Positions 57,732 through 64,000 of a DNA stretch of 64,000 nt are shown here, in pieces. The notes under the pieces are model-generated. The model did not search any database. It saw only the letters and a list, made by a program, of their open reading frames with translations, and was not told where the DNA came from. Location: the NCBI RefSeq assembly GCF_009761675.1, contig NZ_QUZH01000023.1, forward strand, positions 304,700-368,699, given 5' to 3'. The stretch's first letter is position 1. Each line of letters opens with the position of its first letter. Made by a program: the position numbers and the translations under genes. This DNA is from Bhargavaea sp. CC-171006. Its GTDB lineage: Bacteria > Bacillota > Bacilli > Bacillales_A > Planococcaceae.

Positions 57732-59438
57732 TCAGCCGCTGTAAGTTGCCACCCGATTTCGCCCGATTTGCTTTGCGCCTGTATAGAGGGCGCGATCTGC
57801 GTTCCTCATGACATCCATGGCGCTGTCAGCATCATCCGGTACAGAAGCAACACCGATGCTCGCTGTGATTCGGACACTGGACATCGGTTCTTCTTCATCC
57901 GTACCGATCAGAAATTCGTACTGTTCGATTTCATTCCGGATCTCCTCCGCAAAACGGAGCGCGTCCTGCTTCGGAATATCCGGCAGAACGAGGGCAAACT
58001 CCTCCCCTCCATAGCGTGCCACGGTCCAGTTGCCTGCTCCTTCCACCTTCTCCCGCAATAAATCGGCGAATGTGATCAGTATTTCGTTTCCGCTCTGGTG
58101 TCCGTATGTGTCATTCACCTTCTTAAAATGATCGATATCAAGCATGATAAACGACAGTTCTTTGGATTTTCCGGTTAGCACAAGATCGACCCGACGGCGC
58201 AGCTCACTCTCCATATATCTGTAATTGTAAAGACCGGTCAGACCGCATCGCTCGCTCTCGTGGACCGTTTTCTGCACATGCCTCGCTTTTTCAAGTGAAA
58301 CCGACAGATAGGAACCGAGAAGCTCGAGAATCCTCTGATGGTGTTCTTCGTAAACATTCTGCCTCCGGGACATCACGCCCACAATACCTTCGATTTTCCG
58401 GTTCCTGACGATGAGGGTGCCGAGGAGGCTTTCCGCTTCGGGGTGGTCATACTGCTCCGCATGATCATTCCACTCCTGCCGGGCGTTGAAGAGGAGGCCT
58501 TTCCCGGACCGATAGATCATCCTGCCAATCCCTTCCCCGGGCGCCAGGCTGTCCAGATTCAGGTTGATCTGCTCTCCGTCTTCACTGCAGATGAGCGGTT
58601 CAACACGCCCGTTCCGGATGTCATAGATGTAAAGGGAATCTGCCGGCACTATTTTCGGCACTCTCCTGACAAAAAGATCAAGCACTTCAGGCTGTGTGAT
58701 CTTGCCGGACATTTCATGCCCCAGCTCCACAGCTTGCGTGAGGATATCATTCACCCGCTCCGCATTATCGTACTTTCTCATCATCATCGTCACACTGAAG
58801 AACGGAATGGCCAGCACCGGGAGGCTGTAGAAACCGATCAGATCATAAAGGAAGTAGGCGCAGAGACCATACGTGAAGACGACAATTGCCGCAATCACAT
58901 CGAGAAGAACAATTTCGGAATTAAGCGGGTATGGATTGCCGATCAGCTTTTGGTACAGGTCCATGAACAGGATGTTGCCGGCTGTTCGTGCGGCTATATA
59001 AAACAGGGCTGGAATGACCATATCTGCCATTCCCATTCCGCCTGCCGAACCTCCCAGGGCATGGAATGCACCTGCGGAAACCACTGACAAAACAAAGGTC
59101 ATGGTCGAGTTGAAAAAGAACCGATGGAGAGGATCGGGGCTTTTCAGATTACCCGGAATTGTGCCCAGAAGCGCAATCTGGATGATGACGGCTTCAGTGA
59201 GGACTCCGAAATGAAGAAACGCAGGGAGCGTCAGCCATCCAACCAGTGACAGCGGGATGCCGTTCCGCCTGACCGGGAAATAGACAGCCAAAACAGCAAG
59301 AATCGTCACAGGCAGAAGAATGCGGAAATCAGGGGATGCAGCAGGATGATTCAGTGCCAAATAAACAAACCCGGCCGGGACAATAAGAAGCCAGCTTAAA
59401 AACACAGCGATTCTGACTGATCTTCTCACGTCATCCAT
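57732..59438 (-). CDS. Membrane diguanylate cyclase (MASE-like sensor, GAF, GGDEF), copy 2
   Basis: 568 residues with the same order: helices about 12-215, GAF-like about 235-385 (IVPADSLYIYDIRNGRVEPL), GGDEF about 395-565 with FIMLDIDHFKKVNDTYGHQS and RYGGEEF. The I-site is again absent. It is transcribed first and the second cyclase begins 20 bp after it, so they form an operon. The two differ most in the sensor region, consistent with different inputs. Confidence 0.92.
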   Translation of the reverse strand: MDDVRRSVRIAVFLSWLLIVPAGFVYLALNHPAASPDFRILLPVTILAVLAVYFPVRRNGIPLSLVGWLTLPAFLHFGVLTEAVIIQIALLGTIPGNLKSPDPLHRFFFNSTMTFVLSVVSAGAFHALGGSAGGMGMADMVIPALFYIAARTAGNILFMDLYQKLIGNPYPLNSEIVLLDVIAAIVVFTYGLCAYFLYDLIGFYSLPVLAIPFFSVTMMMRKYDNAERVNDILTQAVELGHEMSGKITQPEVLDLFVRRVPKIVPADSLYIYDIRNGRVEPLICSEDGEQINLNLDSLAPGEGIGRMIYRSGKGLLFNARQEWNDHAEQYDHPEAESLLGTLIVRNRKIEGIVGVMSRRQNVYEEHHQRILELLGSYLSVSLEKARHVQKTVHESERCGLTGLYNYRYMESELRRRVDLVLTGKSKELSFIMLDIDHFKKVNDTYGHQSGNEILITFADLLREKVEGAGNWTVARYGGEEFALVLPDIPKQDALRFAEEIRNEIEQYEFLIGTDEEEPMSSVRITASIGVASVPDDADSAMDVMRNADRALYTGAKQIGRNRVATYSG

Positions 59439-59527
59439 CCTGCATGCCCCCCTGCTTATCTTAATTTCGAGTCATATTGTCATCACTTTACCAAATCCCC
59501 CCTCCAATGTCTTGCAATTTTCAAAAA

Positions 59528-60712
59528 TTATAGGAAAAGCGGTCGAATAGACGAGATTAGGGACAAAGACCCAGTGATAATCAGAGGCTTAGCCTGTGTT
59601 TCAAAAAATCCTTTATCAAGTCCTGTAATGGACACGGTGGATACCGGGAGCGTGGTGAGTTTCGCGAGCATAACCGCAGGGGCTGCATCGGCATCAGCAA
59701 AATCAACAAACGTAACTGAAGCGGCCACCGGTTCAAGGATGCGGATGACCTGCCTGAAATCCTTCCTTGCCAAAATTCCAATCATCAGATTTACTTGGGT
59801 TTCATTTCCGAAACGTTCCCTGATTGTCCTGACCAGCGCTTCCGCTGCCGCCGGATTGTGCGCGCCATCCAGGTAAACGCCAGGGAGAACTTCTTCGAAT
59901 CTTCCGGGCACAAATGCGTTCTCCGCTCCCTTTCTCAATAGGTGTTCATCAAGTACTAAGCCGGTAGCCTTTAACGCTTCAGCGGCCAGTGCAAGGTTAA
60001 TCGCCTGATGGGCGCCCGACAGGCGGGTCGTGATTCCCGTAACTTCTTGAAAATCCCTTCCGTAAATCCGCAAGGGGGCTCCGGTTTCTTGGGCACACCT
60101 CTTGACTTCGTCCAACCCTTCTTCAGGAAGCTGCCCGATAATGCCCGGGACTCCCCGCTTTAGGATTCCTGCCTTGTGCCAGGCAATCTCCTTGATCGAG
60201 TTTCCGAGAAACCCGGTGTGGTCGAGAGCGATTGAGGTGATGACAGATGCTTCCGGCACGACGACGTTCGTGCTGTCAAAACGACCGCCCATGCCGGCCT
60301 CGAGGAAAATGAGGTCAGGCTGATGATTTTTGAAGATGAGGAAAGCCGCGGCCGTGAGCAGTTCAAAATCCGTGAGCAGACCTGAAATCCCTGCTTTCCT
60401 CATTTCGGCAAATGCTGCGTCCGCCTCTTTTTCCGTGATCGGCCGACCGTCAAGCCGGATCTGGTCGTGTAGGTCGGTTATGGCAGGAGACGTGAATGAT
60501 CCCGTCTGGAGGCCATGCGCGCGTGCGATCGCTTCCATGAATGCCACTGTCGATCCCTTGCCATTGGTCCCGGCAATATGGATAAACCGCGGTCCCCGCT
60601 CAGGATGCCCGAGTTTTTCGAGTGCCTCTTCCATCGCATCCAACCCCGGGCGGATCTCATCCGCGCTCGTCAGTTCGTGCTTCTTTTGATAGAAATCCAG
60701 TTTTGGAATCAA
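59528..60712 (-). CDS. folC: Bifunctional folylpolyglutamate synthase/dihydrofolate synthase
   Basis: Mur-ligase-family enzyme adding glutamate to folates. 394 residues: P-loop AGTNGKGSTVAFME at about 46-59, SITSIALDHTGFLGNSIKEI, HKAGILKRG and YLDGAHNPAA. The start is TTG 60712 because AGGAG lies 6 bp upstream; ATG 60751 has no ribosome-binding site. It is upstream of the GGDEF pair; in B. subtilis folC is next to comC, so the pilus cluster separates them here. Confidence 0.93.
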   Translation of the reverse strand: MIPKLDFYQKKHELTSADEIRPGLDAMEEALEKLGHPERGPRFIHIAGTNGKGSTVAFMEAIARAHGLQTGSFTSPAITDLHDQIRLDGRPITEKEADAAFAEMRKAGISGLLTDFELLTAAAFLIFKNHQPDLIFLEAGMGGRFDSTNVVVPEASVITSIALDHTGFLGNSIKEIAWHKAGILKRGVPGIIGQLPEEGLDEVKRCAQETGAPLRIYGRDFQEVTGITTRLSGAHQAINLALAAEALKATGLVLDEHLLRKGAENAFVPGRFEEVLPGVYLDGAHNPAAAEALVRTIRERFGNETQVNLMIGILARKDFRQVIRILEPVAASVTFVDFADADAAPAVMLAKLTTLPVSTVSITGLDKGFFETQAKPLIITGSLSLISSIRPLFL

Positions 60713-60787
60713 TGACGTCTCCTCCGTGTGGTAAACTTGTGATGAATTCATTTTAGCGTAGAGCGCGGTTTAAGTGGAGGAAGAGCG

Positions 60788-61654
60788 ATGAAGAGTTGTT
60801 GGGTCATTTACAATGGCAGCCTCATATCGGATAAGTTCGCAGACCAGGCACGGCTTGTCGCCGAGGCGGCGGAGCGTGCAGGGGTCCGGGCCGAAATCCG
60901 GAAAAACTATGAGGTCATGATGGATCTGCAGCGCGGAATCGGGGTGCCGCCTTCGTTTGTCGTGTTCCTGGACAAAGATATCCTGCTTGCGGCCTGGCTG
61001 AAGTTTTCCGGTATTCCGGTATTCAATGATCCGGAAGTGATCGAGACATGCGACAACAAGGCGAAGCAGTACATCAGATTGGCTCAGGCCGGGATTCCGA
61101 TGCCGCGGACGGTGATCGCGCCGAAGGTTTATCCGAACTTCTCGATCTCGGGAACCGGTTACTTCGAACGGGTGCTCGAAGATTTCGGATTGCCGATGAT
61201 CATCAAGGAAGGCCACGGCTCATTCGGGGCGAAGGTGTACCTGATCGAAACGGAAGAGGCATTTTTCGAAAAGGTGGATTCCCTCCGCGGCGTCGACTTC
61301 GTCTTCCAGGAATTCATCTCTTCCAGCAGGGGCCGAGACATCCGGGTGAACACGGTCGGCGGACGGATCGTTGCGGCGATGTACCGGCACTCCGAAACCG
61401 ACTTCCGGGCAAACATCACGAACGGCGGCGTTGCGGAGCCGGTGGAGCTGACGGAAGAGCAAATGGAGATTGCATTGGATGCCGCACGGGCGGTCGGAGC
61501 GGAATTTGCCGGGGTCGACCTTTTGTTCGGACCGGACGGACGGCCTCTCGTCTGTGAGGTCAATGCCGCCGCGCATATCCGCAACATCTATAACGTGACC
61601 GGCATCAATGTGGCCGACGCGATGATCGAATACATACTGGAGAAACTTGAATGA
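60788..61654 (+). CDS. RimK-type ATP-grasp ligase, first of a tandem pair
   Basis: 288 residues with an ATP-grasp fold: N-terminal domain about 1-90, central FGLPMIIKEGHGSFGAKVYL at about 138-157 (ATP lysine and glycine loop), FVFQEFISSSRGRDIRVNTV, and metal ligands in LVCEVNAAAHIRNI at about 260-273. RimK-like enzymes join an amino acid to a carboxylate; the substrate cannot be told. GGAGGAAG precedes ATG 60788. It overlaps the next gene by 4 bp and diverges from folC. Confidence 0.85.
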   Translation: MKSCWVIYNGSLISDKFADQARLVAEAAERAGVRAEIRKNYEVMMDLQRGIGVPPSFVVFLDKDILLAAWLKFSGIPVFNDPEVIETCDNKAKQYIRLAQAGIPMPRTVIAPKVYPNFSISGTGYFERVLEDFGLPMIIKEGHGSFGAKVYLIETEEAFFEKVDSLRGVDFVFQEFISSSRGRDIRVNTVGGRIVAAMYRHSETDFRANITNGGVAEPVELTEEQMEIALDAARAVGAEFAGVDLLFGPDGRPLVCEVNAAAHIRNIYNVTGINVADAMIEYILEKLE

Positions 61655-62448
61655 AACACGGAATCGTTTATTACCGCCCCGATGAGGCCGCCCGCAACGT
61701 CGCCTTCATCAAACTTATGAAGCTGGCGGCCGAGCGCGCCGGCATGCTGCTGACTTTGTCGATGTACCCGGAAGACCTGTCGCCTGACGCCGACTTCATC
61801 ATCTTCCGAGAACGAAACGCAAAACTGGCCCGTGAGCTCGAAAATGCCGGCCACCGGCTGTTTAACCGAGCGAAGATTAACCAGATCGCCAACGACAAGT
61901 TCGCCACCTATCAGCTGGCGACATTCATGGGGGTCCCCGCGGTACCGAGCCGGCTTGTCGAAAGCCCGGACGAGCTGGACAGCTATCCCGCTGTGCTGAA
62001 GACCGTCGATGGCCACGGAGGCGTCGAAGTCGCACGCGTCCTCGATGAAATGGAAGCCGGCTGGTTCTTCACCCGCTTCATGGACCGCCGCATCATCGGT
62101 CAGCCCTTTATCGAATCCGGAGCCGCCGATGTCCGCCTGTACATGGTCGGCAACGAACTCGCCGGAGCCGTCAAACGCACCGGCAGCTCCGGATTCAAAT
62201 CCAACTTCACACTCGGCGGCCGCGTCGACCCGCACCGCCCGACCGCGGACATGGTCCGCGCCGCCCAGCGCATCACCCGCGCCTTGAAAAGCGACTACAT
62301 CGGCGTCGACTTCCTCCTCCTCCCCGACGGAGGATTCCTCCTGAACGAAATCGAGGATCCCGTCGGCGCCAGATCACTGTACGAAACAAGCGACGTCGAC
62401 ATCGCCGACGACCTCATGCGGCATATTAAGAATAAGTTGAACGAATAA
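61651..62448 (+). CDS. RimK-type ATP-grasp ligase, second of a tandem pair
   Basis: 265 residues, related to the first. SYPAVLKTVDGHGGVEVARV at about 110-129 is the ATP loop, RRIIGQPFIESGAADVRLYM the central strand, and GVDFLLLPDGGFLLNEIEDP at about 214-233 carries metal ligands (Glu, Asn replaced by NEIED). The GARSLYET end differs from the first copy. The ATGA overlap implies a stoichiometric pair, possibly a heteromer. Confidence 0.85.
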   Translation: MKHGIVYYRPDEAARNVAFIKLMKLAAERAGMLLTLSMYPEDLSPDADFIIFRERNAKLARELENAGHRLFNRAKINQIANDKFATYQLATFMGVPAVPSRLVESPDELDSYPAVLKTVDGHGGVEVARVLDEMEAGWFFTRFMDRRIIGQPFIESGAADVRLYMVGNELAGAVKRTGSSGFKSNFTLGGRVDPHRPTADMVRAAQRITRALKSDYIGVDFLLLPDGGFLLNEIEDPVGARSLYETSDVDIADDLMRHIKNKLNE

Positions 62449-62480
62449 TCCCCCGGCGGGTAAAAGCCGGGGGATTTTTG
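62448..62480 (+). terminator. Terminator of the ATP-grasp pair
   Basis: Stem ATCCCCCGGC / GCCGGGGGAT followed by TTTTT, directly after the stop. Confidence 0.88.
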
Positions 62481-62506
62481 CATGTGGGGGTAGGTGTGAG
62501 GTGGTT

Positions 62507-62597
62507 CTTGGTCTCTCATTGTCTCCGCTTGGTCTTTCGTTGTCTCTGCCTGGTCTTTTAATTGCTCTGCTTGGTCTTTCGCACGCCTTGGTTGGAC
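62507..62597 (-). repeat. 21-bp tandem array overlapping the 3' end of the second NERD gene
   Basis: On the minus strand, units start every 21 bp (62597, 62576, 62555, 62534, 62513): GTCCAACCAAG..., GACCAAGCAGAG..., GACCAGGCAGAGACAAC..., GACCAAGCGGAGACAAT..., GACCAAG. The NERD stop codon (62560-62558) lies inside the second unit, so the last dozen codons are repeat-derived. The same unit is found upstream at 63805. Confidence 0.88.
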
Positions 62598-63589
62598 TCT
62601 TGCTTTTTCATCCGCTGAGTTCCAAGAAATCTCCATTCCTCAATAATTCTCTGCACGGTTGCGGATCGGTGAAATTCTGCATAATCCGCCCGGTAACCTA
62701 TATAACCACCTGACCCGATGCGAGTGACGGGCAGTTGCATGATTAACTTCCGGGCACTCTTATGCGATTGATAATTGAATAAGGACAAACATTGTTGGGG
62801 AGTAATTGTCGAACTGATCAGCAGGAACCATGTCAGCAACATTTCGAGATGTGGCCTATGGTTGACTATCCTGCAAGATTCACATTCCCAACTTCGCTCG
62901 GTCTGTTTCTTGAGATAGCCACCACATTTATTGCAGATCATTCCACGGTAAAGTAATACAGGATTCATCTTGGAATGCTCACTATACGGAAACGGCAAGT
63001 AGGGCTTAGAATGATGGCGGAGTGAATTAGTTATTGATTGCACTTTTTCACCGTCAATGACTGAAGGTTTGCTAAGGTGAGAACGGATTTGAACTCGGAG
63101 CTCACGCAACTTCACGACTGGCATGGCGGCTGGAATTACCTCAATCACCGGATTGTTTGCAAACACGACAAGCCCCATTATGTTTGTTCTTAGATTGAGA
63201 AGTTCCAGCCAGGAATGCAAGTTACCGATCTGATCATGAAGTTGTGTTACCGGGCAATCAAAAGTCTGAATGATTCTCCCGGTATCGTCGACCTTTCTCA
63301 GTTCGGCAGGCCCTTGATGAAAACGGAGTCTGCCTCCGATTTGTTTGGTTTCCAGCAGGAGAATGCCACTGCGTGCGATCACCGCAAAGTCAATCTGAAA
63401 CTGCAAGCCGCCTAACAGCGGCAAGTTCAGGTTTTCGATGATGTGGCAGTCCTCCGGAAGAAAGACCGAGCGAATGGTCTCCAACACCTTTCTCTCTCCG
63501 TCAGCCCCCGCACGGATATTATTCAACTGTTTTTCCAACTCACCGTATTCCCGAGTAAGTTCCGGCACTCTAAAGAGTGCCTGTTCCAT
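62558..63589 (-). CDS. NERD-domain protein with zinc ribbon and C-terminal winged-helix-like region (copy 2)
   Basis: 343 residues. NERD domain about 25-150 with QIDFAVI and ILLLETKQIGG (Asp, Glu-x-Lys). Zinc ribbon CNKCGGY...CESC at about 232-252. C-terminal segment ITPQQCLSLFNYQSHKSARK followed by GYIGYRAD matches the order seen in the protein at 35606-36601. The final residues (ESNQGVRKTKQSN) are encoded by the array. I chose ATG 63589 since GGAG lies 6 bp upstream; ATG 63604 is the alternative. The two NERD proteins share layout more than sequence. Function unknown. Confidence 0.83.
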   Translation of the reverse strand: MEQALFRVPELTREYGELEKQLNNIRAGADGERKVLETIRSVFLPEDCHIIENLNLPLLGGLQFQIDFAVIARSGILLLETKQIGGRLRFHQGPAELRKVDDTGRIIQTFDCPVTQLHDQIGNLHSWLELLNLRTNIMGLVVFANNPVIEVIPAAMPVVKLRELRVQIRSHLSKPSVIDGEKVQSITNSLRHHSKPYLPFPYSEHSKMNPVLLYRGMICNKCGGYLKKQTERSWECESCRIVNHRPHLEMLLTWFLLISSTITPQQCLSLFNYQSHKSARKLIMQLPVTRIGSGGYIGYRADYAEFHRSATVQRIIEEWRFLGTQRMKKQESNQGVRKTKQSN

Positions 63590-63804
63590 TGCAAACTCCA
63601 GCATCTTCGTGTCCCATTGGCTTCCTATCCCGACTACCCACTTTCCTTTTTCCTGAGCTTAGCACGGTATTGAACAGCATGGAACCGCGTGGACCATCTT
63701 TCAATTTTGCGGCATCCATGTCACTTGAAAAAATAATCATAAGTCCCGAGTGCGGTCGTCAGGTTTTTACTGACCGGGTCTTTTCTCCTGGAGTAATAAC
63801 GAAA
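63590..63804. other. Upstream region of the second NERD gene, no gene seen
   Basis: About 215 bp between the NERD start and the upstream array. It should hold the NERD promoter; no clear -10/-35 was picked. Short plus-strand frames here lack ribosome-binding sites and family features. Confidence 0.4.
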
Positions 63805-63895
63805 GACCAAGAAGAGCTCCTGAATGTCCAAGTATTTGGCATGAGAGTCCAAGCACGCACAACGAGTGTCCAAGCAGGGACAATAAGAGTCCAGG
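63805..63895 (+). repeat. 21-bp tandem array upstream of the second NERD gene
   Basis: Units start at 63805, 63826, 63847, 63868 and 63889, exactly 21 bp apart: GACCAAGAAGAG..., GTCCAAGTATTT..., GTCCAAGCACGCACAAC..., GTCCAAGCAGGGACAAT..., GTCCAGG. The fourth unit matches the 62514-62534 unit at 17 of 21 positions, on the opposite strand. Confidence 0.85.
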
Positions 63896-63914
63896 AACCC
63901 CGCTCACAACAACG

Positions 63915-63941
63915 AAAACCCCCGCCATCACGGCGGGGGTT
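63915..63941. terminator. GC-rich hairpin before hairpin copy D
   Basis: Perfect stem AACCCCCGCC / GGCGGGGGTT with loop ATCAC. On the minus strand it is followed by TT then CG, so a weak terminator; the next hairpin abuts it, the same layout as at 3962-4040. Confidence 0.55.
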
Positions 63942-63990
63942 CAGACTGTAGACAAAGTGAGTGAACTACTCCTTGGTCTGCAGTTTTTTC
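63942..63990 (+). terminator. Conserved CAGACTGTAG hairpin, copy D
   Basis: CTGTAGACAAAG pairs with CTTGGTCTGCAG, followed by TTTTTTC. First 22 bases match copy A, and the GC-rich element would be expected just past the right edge of the window. Confidence 0.7.
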
Positions 63991-64000
63991 TATTCCTGAA

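Noticed and set aside
62295..62636. 113-codon minus-strand frame with KDQAET repeats
   Set aside because: It is array sequence read in another frame and then the antisense of the ATP-grasp gene.
63577..63951. 124-codon plus-strand frame at the right end
   Set aside because: It overlaps the NERD start antisense, passes through the array and ends in the hairpins; no family features.

Overview
The window reads as chromosome from a GC-rich, spore-forming Bacillales bacterium. My best guess is the family Planococcaceae, but that rests on gene order and base composition and was not tested against any database. The gene order is essentially the Bacillus subtilis block iscS-cymR-rarA / tcdA-6S RNA-aspS-hisS / amidase-dtd-rel-apt-recJ-secDF-comN-spoVB-yajC-tgt-queA-ruvBA-safA-niaR-pheA-pheB-obg-spo0B-rpmA-prp-rplU-spoIVFB-spoIVFA-minDC-mreDCB-radC-maf-comC-folC. 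Most genes lie on the minus strand. Spo0B, SpoIVFA/FB, SpoVB, a SafA-like coat protein, CwlJ and a SpoIIB-like protein point to an endospore former or a recent descendant of one.

Layout. Bases 1-5050 hold sulfur metabolism (iscS, cymR), rarA, an AT-rich islet with cwlJ, and tcdA. Bases 5100-8830 hold 6S RNA and the aspS-hisS operon under a T-box leader. Bases 8836-26600 hold wall hydrolysis, stringent response, purine salvage, recombination and repair, protein export, queuosine synthesis and Holliday junction genes. Bases 26700-35250 hold the spore-coat pair, niaR, phenylalanine synthesis, obg/spo0B, the L21-Prp-L27 ribosomal operon with its leader, and spoIVF. Bases 36700-40700 are the min/mre shape and division operon. 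Bases 42400-55900 are a complete type IV pilus cluster (peptidase, PilM/N/O, pilins, PilB/C/T, a VanW-like protein and a PilX-like protein) inserted between maf and folC. Two paralogous membrane GGDEF proteins sit directly upstream of it. PilB carries an N-terminal MshEN-type c-di-GMP-binding motif pair, so cyclase and pilus motor appear to form one regulatory module. Bases 60700-62450 hold two overlapping ATP-grasp ligases.

Repeats are the least expected part. Two paralogous NERD proteins (nuclease-like domain, zinc ribbon, putative winged helix) each have a tandem array of 20-21 bp units starting at the stop codon: 13 units at 35345-35604, and about 4.3 units at 62507-62597. The second NERD gene has another array of the same unit upstream, inverted with respect to the first (63805-63895). 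Two weaker arrays of about 20 bp period lie at 3833-3920 and 29475-29550. A separate family of roughly 110-180 bp GC-rich intergenic elements, usually preceded by a conserved terminator-like hairpin, occurs at about 4.0, 10.4, 10.9 and 40.9 kb, with the hairpin alone at 63.95 kb.

No rRNA, tRNA, transposase, prophage or CRISPR array was recognised. Promoters and terminators were called by eye, and start codons were chosen by ribosome-binding-site spacing and family length.
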